DNA of 5,025 bases, taken from the NCBI GenBank assembly GCA_002338505.1, contig DDIK01000172.1, positions 1 to 5,025 on the forward strand, in the 5' to 3' direction. Source of the DNA: Bacteriovorax sp. UBA1852 (GTDB lineage: Bacteria > Bdellovibrionota > Bacteriovoracia > Bacteriovoracales > Bacteriovoracaceae). The translations under genes and the position numbers were made by a program. Below, in pieces: positions 1-4,491 of this stretch. The stretch's first letter is position 1. Each line of letters opens with the position of its first letter. The notes under the pieces were generated by a model that was not told the DNA's origin, searched no databases, and worked only from the letters and a program-made list of their open reading frames with translations.

Positions 1-752
1 TGGCGCTTCACCGTATGGCCCTCGATAAATTAATGGCAAAAGGCTTTACTCTTGTTTCAGCGCCATCAATGGCCCGAGAAGAGGCTCTTTATGGAACCGG
101 TCATTTACCAGTTGGAAGAGAAGATGTTTACTATATCCCAGATCATGACCTCTATCTTTCAGGTACGGCAGAAGTTCAGCTCAATAGTCTTCACGGTGGT
201 GAGATCCTTGAAGAGAAAGACCTTCCAATTCTCTACGCTGGATATTCACCTTGTTTTAGAGGGGAGGCGGGAAGCCATGGAAGAGATGTTAGAGGACTTA
301 TTAGAGTTCACCAATTTCAAAAAACTGAACAATATATAATTTGTAAGAACTCTGTTGAAGAAACAATGAAGTGGCATAAGGCACTACTTGAAACAGCTGA
401 GGAATTATGTGTTGAACTTGAGTTACCATATCGTATCTTAGAGGTTTGCACCGGGGATATGGGAACTGGAAAGTATAAGATGTACGATATTGAATGCTGG
501 GTTCCAAGCGAAGACAAATATAGAGAGACACACTCTTGCTCAGCTCTTTTAGACTGGCAATCAAGACGAACAAATACTCGTTACCGTGATGCTGAAGGTA
601 ATGTTCAATATGTTCACACTCTCAATAACACAGCAGTGGCAACACCGAGAATTCTTGTGCCTTTTTTAGAAAATCATCAAGATGAGAATGGTAAAGTCCG
701 TATCCCTACGAAATTACGTCCTTACATGAGCGGACGTGATCTCATCGGATAA
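1..752 (+). CDS. serS: Seryl-tRNA synthetase, C-terminal part (5' end outside window)
   Basis: Charges tRNA-Ser with serine in the cytoplasm; class II aminoacyl-tRNA synthetase. The frame is open from base 3, so the true start lies upstream: the N-terminal tRNA-binding coiled coil (about 100 residues in the family) and the beginning of the catalytic domain are missing. Counting from the Met codon at base 15, the visible parts are the serine-binding loop GTAEV (residues 50-54), class II motif 2 starting FRGEAGSHGRD (81 onward) and continuing RGLIRVHQF, the SCSALLDWQSRR block (174-185), and motif 3 LNNTAVATPR (203-212). It ends normally with RPYMSGRDLIG and a TAA stop. Motifs 2 and 3 and the THSCSALLDWQ block match my memory of the Thermus thermophilus-type enzyme better than the E. 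coli type, whose motif 3 reads LNGSGLAVGR. The Met at base 15 is internal, not the start. The identification is very secure. Confidence 0.97.
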   Translation, partial: ALHRMALDKLMAKGFTLVSAPSMAREEALYGTGHLPVGREDVYYIPDHDLYLSGTAEVQLNSLHGGEILEEKDLPILYAGYSPCFRGEAGSHGRDVRGLIRVHQFQKTEQYIICKNSVEETMKWHKALLETAEELCVELELPYRILEVCTGDMGTGKYKMYDIECWVPSEDKYRETHSCSALLDWQSRRTNTRYRDAEGNVQYVHTLNNTAVATPRILVPFLENHQDENGKVRIPTKLRPYMSGRDLIG

Positions 753-857
753 AGAGCTAAGTTATTAGAATTTAAGATTTTTATGAACTTCTCTATAGTA
801 AATAACGATTATCGCCGATAATATTAGAGGTTATAAATTTAGTCTCGGAGTGGTGAT
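753..857 (+). promoter_or_regulatory. Intergenic control region upstream of the HPt/response-regulator pair
   Basis: This 105-bp AT-rich gap separates serS from the HPt gene. No strong GC-rich hairpin with a T-run follows serS, so read-through is possible. Candidate promoter elements are weak. One option is TTAAGA (772-777), a 16-bp spacer and TATAGT (794-799). Others are -10-like GATAAT (817-822) and TATAAA (832-837), without good -35 partners. A perfect palindrome lies at 808-822. A clear Shine-Dalgarno GGAG (847-850) sits 7 bases before the ATG at 858. The region probably carries the promoter of the two-gene unit, but the exact box is uncertain. Confidence 0.4.
808..822. repeat. 15-bp perfect palindrome, possible operator
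   Basis: ATTATCG, a single C, then CGATAAT: two 7-base arms in perfect inverted repeat about a one-base centre. The loop is too short for a stable full-length RNA hairpin, so a binding site for a dimeric protein is more natural. It overlaps a -10-like GATAAT and lies 36 bases before the HPt start codon, as expected for an operator of that unit. No regulator family is identified from the sequence. Confidence 0.45.
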
Positions 858-1202
858 ATGAATTATGATGCGAATGAATTAAACTTAATGTTTGGGGATG
901 ATCCAGAAATCTTTGAAGAGATTTTGAATGACTTTGTTGAGACTAAAGATGAAATGCTGTCTCAAATATCTGAAGCGATCTCCACTAAGAGTGGTGATCA
1001 ACTTGAAATTACAGCGCACACATTAAAGGGAGTTTTAGCAACTTTTTGCTCACTAAAAGGAAAAGAGATTGCTCAAAACTTAGAACGGAAAGGAAAACAT
1101 TCAGAATTTGATAATGTCGATGAAATGTATGCACAATTAGTAATAGAAGTTGATAGTCTGATATCTAACTTGAACGGTCATAACTTTCAAAGTGCAGCTT
1201 AA
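858..1202 (+). CDS. Stand-alone HPt (histidine phosphotransfer) domain protein
   Basis: Small 114-residue cytoplasmic protein that by family role relays phosphoryl groups between receiver domains. The diagnostic motif is AHTLKGVLATF (residues 53-63), fitting the HPt consensus H-x-L-K-G, with His54 as the predicted phosphorylation site. The rest is predicted helical: an acidic N-terminal helix with ILNDFVETKDEML, and a C-terminal helix pair around AQNLERKGK and MYAQLVIEVDSLI, consistent with a four-helix HPt bundle. There is no membrane segment, kinase ATPase domain or receiver. The ATG has a good GGAG Shine-Dalgarno 7 bases upstream. The stop is 14 bases before the start of the receiver gene, so the two are almost certainly co-transcribed and that receiver (Asp53) is the obvious partner candidate. 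The HPt call is strong; the specific relay partner is inferred from adjacency. Confidence 0.88.
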   Translation: MNYDANELNLMFGDDPEIFEEILNDFVETKDEMLSQISEAISTKSGDQLEITAHTLKGVLATFCSLKGKEIAQNLERKGKHSEFDNVDEMYAQLVIEVDSLISNLNGHNFQSAA

Positions 1203-1216
1203 ATAAAAAGACCTTT

Positions 1217-1873
1217 ATGAAAAATATTTTAATCGTCGATGACGACCAAATTAATAATAAAATGCTTTCTAAGAAGCTTGAAAAAAGAGGATACAATATT
1301 ATCCAAGCTTTTAATGGTACTGATTGTTTAACGATCATGGAAAGTGAACAAATTGTTGATATTATTTTGCTAGATATTATGATGCCTGATTTGTCAGGAT
1401 CAGAGGTCTTAAAAAAATTAAGAGAAACACACTCTCAATTTGAACTTCCTGTTATTATGGTTACGGGAAAATCTGATACTGAAGATATCGTTGAAAACTT
1501 GCGCCTAGGAGCTAATGATTACATTGTAAAGCCAGTGAATAGTGAAGTAGCTGAGGCCAGAATTAATACACAGCTCAAGCTTGTTCAACTACAAGAAGAT
1601 AGTTTGAAGAAAGCCGAACTAGAGACTGCTCATGCTATGATTGTAACTTATAATCATGAAATAAATAATCCTCTCACAATTGCTCTAGGTCTACTAAGGA
1701 AAGTTGAATTAAACCAAGAAGATACTGCGATTGTTGAAAAAAATATTCCCAGAATAAAGAAGTCACTTAAAAGGATTGTGGATATAGTTAAAAAGATTGA
1801 AACTATCTCTAAGGGGACTGAAGTCAAGCAAGCAGAGTACGCTAAAAAAGATAAGATGATTAAATTAGATTAA
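1217..1873 (+). CDS. Response regulator receiver fused to a kinase-type DHp domain without ATPase domain
   Basis: 218 residues. Residues 1-120 are a complete CheY-like receiver: acidic pocket DDD (8-10), phospho-acceptor Asp53 in LLDIMMPDLSG, Thr83 in MVTGKS, and the Lys105-Pro106 pair in YIVKPVN. After a short coiled linker (about 118-140), residues 141-200 resemble a histidine-kinase dimerisation/phosphoacceptor (HisKA) hairpin: H-box YNHEINNPL with His147, then a second helix LKRIVDIVKKIETIS. The protein stops about 20 residues later, so the catalytic ATP-binding domain (N and G boxes) is missing. The gene on the opposite strand occupies the DNA just beyond, so no frameshifted ATPase remnant follows. 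It could be a dimeric phosphotransfer intermediate, a protein that docks another kinase's ATPase, or a phosphatase-like regulator; I cannot decide. No strong Shine-Dalgarno precedes the ATG (only AAAAAG), suggesting translation coupled to the HPt gene. There is no DNA-binding domain. Confidence 0.88.
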   Translation: MKNILIVDDDQINNKMLSKKLEKRGYNIIQAFNGTDCLTIMESEQIVDIILLDIMMPDLSGSEVLKKLRETHSQFELPVIMVTGKSDTEDIVENLRLGANDYIVKPVNSEVAEARINTQLKLVQLQEDSLKKAELETAHAMIVTYNHEINNPLTIALGLLRKVELNQEDTAIVEKNIPRIKKSLKRIVDIVKKIETISKGTEVKQAEYAKKDKMIKLD

Positions 1874-2365
1874 GAGTCTTAATGAAATAATTCCATTTCC
1901 CTCGCTAATCATTTTATGTGTTCCATGTTTTTTTACTAAGCTTATCATCTTGGTATTGGTTGATTTCATCTGTCCATACAATTCAGAGATACCTCTTCTC
2001 TTTGCTTCTTCAATTAGTGCTTCTAGTAAAATATGACCAAAGCCATTTCCCTGAAATCGATCGGCAACGATAATCGCAAACTCAGCCTTAGTTAAATCGT
2101 CCGAATTTTGATTAAATCTAGCAATACCAATTCCTCTCGGAGGATTGTCTGCGGTCTTTGCACCAACAGCATAATGTGACTTCTTGTCATACTCAGTTAG
2201 TCTGTCGAGTTCTTTTTCCGTGAAAGACTTCTTTGCTAAGAAAAAGCGATGTTGAACAGATTCAGAAGATAATTCTTTAATACCTTCACGAAGAAACTCT
2301 TTATGCTCTGAGCTTACTTCAGCAATGATATATTCGAGATCTTTAATTTTTCTTAGATTACTCAT
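1865..2365 (-). CDS. GNAT-family N-acetyltransferase
   Basis: 166-residue predicted cytoplasmic acetyltransferase using acetyl-CoA; substrate unknown. The acetyl-CoA pyrophosphate loop (motif A) is AIIVADRFQGNGFG (residues 97-110), containing Q-G-N-G-F-G, followed by the helix HILLEALIEEAKRRGI. Motif B contains Asn137 in STNTKMISLVKKHG. The N-terminal stretch LREGIKELSSESVQHRFF (25-42) resembles the GNAT domain at the C-terminus of Pat/acyl-CoA-synthetase-type protein lysine acetyltransferases, where LSPES..LRFF is common. A protein or small-amine substrate is therefore conceivable but unproven. The last 9 bases overlap the end of the convergent response-regulator gene. No Shine-Dalgarno precedes the ATG; instead an extended -10 promoter lies 7 bases upstream, suggesting a leaderless message. 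It is not necessarily co-transcribed with the lipoprotein gene 50 bp upstream. Confidence 0.9.
   Translation of the reverse strand: MSNLRKIKDLEYIIAEVSSEHKEFLREGIKELSSESVQHRFFLAKKSFTEKELDRLTEYDKKSHYAVGAKTADNPPRGIGIARFNQNSDDLTKAEFAIIVADRFQGNGFGHILLEALIEEAKRRGISELYGQMKSTNTKMISLVKKHGTHKMISEGNGIISLRLLI
1869..1883. repeat. 15-bp palindrome at the convergent gene ends
   Basis: ATTAAGA, a single G, then TCTTAAT: perfect 7-base arms about a one-base centre. It covers the TAA stop of the receiver gene (1871-1873) and the last codons of the convergent acetyltransferase gene. As RNA it could only form a weak AU-rich stem with a short loop and no T-run, so it is a poor intrinsic terminator in either direction. 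It may be chance in AT-rich DNA or a protein-binding site. Confidence 0.35.
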
Positions 2366-2371
2366 AATTGT

Positions 2372-2380
2372 ATTATACCA
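2372..2380 (-). promoter_or_regulatory. Extended -10 promoter for the acetyltransferase gene
   Basis: On the minus strand the sequence reads TGGTATAAT, a perfect extended -10 (TGn-TATAAT). The hexamer occupies 2372-2377, and there is no recognisable -35 at 17 bp (CCCCTC), which extended -10 promoters can tolerate. Transcription would be expected about 7 bases downstream, at or next to base 2365, the A of the ATG. The stretch between box and ATG contains no Shine-Dalgarno. Confidence 0.6.
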
Positions 2381-2415
2381 ACTTTGGGAATAAAGAGGGG
2401 ATTTAGTTGATATTA

Positions 2416-2739
2416 TTAATGATTTTGATACTTTTCAAGCTCTCTTTCATTAAAACACTCAATAATTCTATCAGTATAGAGACTTTTTACGAGTTTTAGA
2501 TCTTTAGTGAAAATAAGCTTATTGAATGCTTTTTGGCATAAGTCTTTTGTGTATGTGATTTTCTTATTTTCACAACGTTTCTTCATTTCATCACAAGATC
2601 GAGGAAAACCACGATAACATTTCATCGAAAGTGTATCACAATCTCCCTGGCGAGATTTATCGTTATCAACACAAGATAGGGTTGCAATTAGTGAAATAAA
2701 TAAGAGAAAGCGAATAAGACTATTCAAGTAGTCCTTCAC
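2416..2739 (-). CDS. Small Cys-rich putative lipoprotein, function unknown
   Basis: 107 residues; no family recognised. A basic N-terminus and hydrophobic segment (residues 8-22, LIRFLLFISLIATLS) end at Cys23, giving a non-standard but plausible lipobox TLSC. The mature part would be exported and lipid-anchored. It has six further cysteines (34, 41, 49, 56, 68, 95), an even number consistent with three disulfides in the periplasm or on the surface, and is highly charged (Lys/Arg/Glu/Asp). The chosen start is a GTG whose frame is closed just upstream by two TAA codons. A TTG four codons later (2727) has AAGGA only 4 bases before it and would also retain the signal sequence, so the start is unsettled; there is no early ATG. 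The 5' end overlaps the end of the upstream HD-GYP-like gene by 20 bp (or 8 bp with TTG), indicating co-transcription and translational coupling. Confidence 0.72.
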   Translation of the reverse strand: MKDYLNSLIRFLLFISLIATLSCVDNDKSRQGDCDTLSMKCYRGFPRSCDEMKKRCENKKITYTKDLCQKAFNKLIFTKDLKLVKSLYTDRIIECFNERELEKYQNH

Positions 2740-3661
2740 TTATTAATACTTCTTTGAACTTATTGATAAGGTCAAGTTCATAACTTCCAACTTGATCAAT
2801 CATCATATTCTTCATTGCTTCTTTTGGAGTAACTCCACCTGTAACTATTGTCTTATCATAAGTATTAACAAGAGAGATGATCATTTCTGACATTGAGAGC
2901 TTAGACTTCTTATTTGGCCCATCGCCCTTTAATGTTTCCTCATGATTCATGGCCAGATCAATAACTCCTTGATTGACCCACGGCTTATCTTTTAAAACTG
3001 TCATAGCATCTTTTACATGTAGTCCATAGATTCTCTTATCATCTGGTGTAAATTTTGATTTATCTTTCTTAAATAGCATTTGGTCATCTTTGTTGAGTCT
3101 TGTCATACCAACATCATGAATAAGACCAGCTACTGCAATATTGTCGATATCATCTGACTTTAAGTTAAGTTTAGAAGCTAGCTTTGTTGAGAGGGCAGAG
3201 ACATTGAGTGAGTGCTTGATAACAAGATCAGCATCATCAACTTTCTTGCCGAATATCTTCTTTAGGGCCTCAGGGTTTTTTTCAACAATTTGCCTTAAAC
3301 TTTTAGCGGCAGTATTTGTCATTTTATATGCCATTTCACTTTCTGGTTGTTCTTGCATTTTTTCAATTGCTGTTGAACATGCCCCGTCGACCATTGTGAC
3401 TTTCTCATCAACCGATACATTTGGATCTTCCATAGTCTCAGACAGAAGTTTATCGAGAAACTTTTGATAATTTGGTTCATCTTCTTCTGTTATATAGAAT
3501 TTAGCAATTTTCTGAGCTTTAAGCTTAGAATACTTATCTGTATCAATTGATGTTCCTGAGTCTTGATATTTAAGATATGTCTCTTTAAAGAAGATGTAGA
3601 GATCAAAAGTTAATTCTCTTTCTGGTTTAACAGTAGAAATTCTTAATGGGGTATATGCCAT
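2720..3661 (-). CDS. Degenerate HD-GYP-like protein (cyclic-di-GMP phosphodiesterase superfamily)
   Basis: 313 residues from the ATG chosen here. The N-terminal ~130 residues (RISTVKPERELTFDLYIFF...) form a domain I do not recognise. The C-terminal half is an HD fold with HD-GYP spacing: His150 (KHSLNVS), His182-Asp183 (GLIHDVGM), His215 (YGLH), NHEE at 239-242, and Asp269 in NTYDKT. Canonical HD-GYP proteins read HDIGK, HHE and GYP; here Lys is replaced by Met, the first His of HHE by Asn239, and GYP by G-D-G-P with no Tyr. Catalysis on c-di-GMP is therefore uncertain: a weak enzyme, changed specificity, or a binding protein are all possible. It recalls Bdellovibrio Bd1817, a structurally characterised HD-GYP protein lacking the signature Tyr; orthology is a guess. 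No membrane segment or receiver is seen. The ATG at 3661 has AGGA 6 bases upstream; an in-frame TTG 25 codons further upstream lacks such support. Confidence 0.85.
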   Translation of the reverse strand: MAYTPLRISTVKPERELTFDLYIFFKETYLKYQDSGTSIDTDKYSKLKAQKIAKFYITEEDEPNYQKFLDKLLSETMEDPNVSVDEKVTMVDGACSTAIEKMQEQPESEMAYKMTNTAAKSLRQIVEKNPEALKKIFGKKVDDADLVIKHSLNVSALSTKLASKLNLKSDDIDNIAVAGLIHDVGMTRLNKDDQMLFKKDKSKFTPDDKRIYGLHVKDAMTVLKDKPWVNQGVIDLAMNHEETLKGDGPNKKSKLSMSEMIISLVNTYDKTIVTGGVTPKEAMKNMMIDQVGSYELDLINKFKEVLISEGLLE

Positions 3662-3667
3662 GATTAA

Positions 3668-3671
3668 TCCT
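3668..3671 (-). promoter_or_regulatory. Shine-Dalgarno deciding the start of the HD-GYP-like gene
   Basis: AGGA on the minus strand, 6 bases from the ATG at 3661. It supports that ATG over the in-frame TTG at 3736, which would add 25 residues of atypical sequence. Confidence 0.7.
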
Positions 3672-3761
3672 AGATAATAATTTAAGTTTAACAAATTGAT
3701 TTTATGTTCATGAGGGATATTTTTCAACAAGAACAATAGTGGTAAAATTAGAAGGTTAAAG

Positions 3762-3789
3762 ATTATAGCCGAGGGTTTTCGTCAGTCAG
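3762..3789 (-). promoter_or_regulatory. Sigma70-type promoter for the HD-GYP-like/lipoprotein operon
   Basis: On the minus strand, CTGACT (3784-3789; four of six matches to TTGACA), a 16-bp spacer and a perfect TATAAT (3762-3767). Transcription would begin near 3755, leaving a 5' leader of about 95 bases before the ATG at 3661. The leader is AT-rich and I see no recognisable riboswitch in it. Confidence 0.55.
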
Positions 3790-3791
3790 GT

Positions 3792-3810
3792 CGTGATATT
3801 AGTTGTCACG
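3792..3810. promoter_or_regulatory. Inverted repeat between divergent promoters, possible operator
   Basis: CGTGA (3792-3796) and TCACG (3806-3810) are 5-base arms separated by 9 bases. The repeat lies between the -35 elements of the two divergent promoters and overlaps the plus-strand -35. A regulator bound here could control both directions. The arms are short and the match could be chance. The arm spacing differs from the N6 spacing of CRP sites. Confidence 0.35.
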
Positions 3811-3831
3811 TTTAATCGAAAAATATAAAAT
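3803..3831 (+). promoter_or_regulatory. Sigma70-type promoter for the DsbA-like/cyclophilin pair
   Basis: TTGTCA (3803-3808, five of six), a 17-bp spacer and TAAAAT (3826-3831, five of six). The expected start site about 7 bases on is base 3838, adjacent to the ATG at 3839, so the transcript would have essentially no leader. This also argues against the in-frame TTG at 3803, which lies inside the -35 box. Confidence 0.6.
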
Positions 3832-3838
3832 TCCTCTT

Positions 3839-4477
3839 ATGGAAACTATAGAATTTTACTTCGACTTTACGTCTCCGTATTCGTATCTCGCGTGGAAGAG
3901 ATTGCGTGAGTCTAATCTAAGCGTACTTTGTAAGCCCGTTATGGTTGGTAGTATTTTTTCCGGTATTCAAAGTACTGGCCCAGGAGAGATTAAATCAAAG
4001 AGAGAATATCTCTTTCTAGATTGCTTGAGAAAAGCAAGAGATATTGGGGTGACAATGACAAGTCCAAAGTCTCTACCATTTAGTCCTCTACCATTTCTTA
4101 GAGCTGTCATTAGCTTAGAAGATCAGTCTGAGATTCAGGCAAAGTATATCGACCTTACTTTTGAGTATGGTTGGAAGCATGGGCTAGACTATTCAAATAC
4201 AGATAATTTCTATCAGTATATTGAAGAAAATCTAGGAATTGATAAATCTCAGCACGAAGAGCTTGAAAATAAAAAAGAATCAAGAAGAACTTTAAAGCTG
4301 AATATCAAGGAAGCTATTGCAAAGGGATTATTTGGAGTACCTAGTCTCTTTGTCGAGAATAGACTGTATTGGGGTTTAGACTCTATACAATTTTTAGAAA
4401 AAGAGCTTAGCTCAGGTATACCAGACGATCTCAAACACAAATTGCACTTATTCCAAAGCGCAACAGAGAATATATAA
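3839..4477 (+). CDS. DsbA-family thioredoxin-fold protein, 2-hydroxychromene-2-carboxylate isomerase / kappa-GST type
   Basis: 212 residues from the ATG. It opens with YFDFTSPYSYLAWKRL (residues 7-22), the N-terminal strand and active-site loop of the HCCA isomerase/kappa-class GST branch, in which Ser (here Ser12) replaces the CxxC cysteine. A helical insertion follows, with SPKSLPFSPLPFLRAV in the middle. The C-terminal FGVPSLFVENRLYWGLDSI (165-183) carries the cis-proline loop (Val167-Pro168) and the WG.D motif typical of the family. There is no CxxC pair or signal peptide, so it is not a periplasmic disulfide oxidase. A glutathione-dependent isomerase or transferase role is expected from the family; the substrate is unknown, and no aromatic-degradation genes are nearby. 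No Shine-Dalgarno precedes the ATG, and the promoter abuts it. A cyclophilin gene starts 14 bases after the stop, a probable operon. Confidence 0.87.
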   Translation: METIEFYFDFTSPYSYLAWKRLRESNLSVLCKPVMVGSIFSGIQSTGPGEIKSKREYLFLDCLRKARDIGVTMTSPKSLPFSPLPFLRAVISLEDQSEIQAKYIDLTFEYGWKHGLDYSNTDNFYQYIEENLGIDKSQHEELENKKESRRTLKLNIKEAIAKGLFGVPSLFVENRLYWGLDSIQFLEKELSSGIPDDLKHKLHLFQSATENI

Positions 4478-4491
4478 AAAAGGAAATTGAA

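Noticed and set aside
301..573. Open frames on the minus strand inside serS
   Set aside because: They lie entirely antisense to a highly conserved synthetase and show no domain, signal or ribosome site.
753..800. Intrinsic terminator after serS
   Set aside because: Only short AU-rich complementarities; no stable stem followed by a T-run.
1874..2100. Frameshifted ATPase domain continuing the receiver-DHp protein
   Set aside because: This DNA codes for the acetyltransferase C-terminus on the minus strand, including its conserved motif region.
3141..3467. Plus-strand open frame of 108 codons antisense to the HD-GYP-like gene
   Set aside because: Serine/leucine-rich composition typical of antisense translation; no Shine-Dalgarno and no recognisable family.
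3688..3711. Minus-strand 7-codon uORF (ATG AAC ... TAA) in the leader of the HD-GYP-like gene
   Set aside because: No Shine-Dalgarno and no regulatory codon pattern; expected by chance in AT-rich sequence.
3662..3736. Extension of the HD-GYP-like protein to an in-frame TTG at 3736 (25 more residues)
   Set aside because: The ATG at 3661 has AGGA at 6 bases; the TTG has no comparable signal and the extra residues look like translated AT-rich leader.
3792..3810. CRP/FNR-type site reading of CGTGA-N9-TCACG
   Set aside because: CRP sites have TGTGA-N6-TCACA; the spacing here is three bases too long.
3803..3838. Extension of the DsbA-like protein to an in-frame TTG at 3803
   Set aside because: The TTG lies inside the predicted -35 box, and the family fold begins right after the ATG at 3839.
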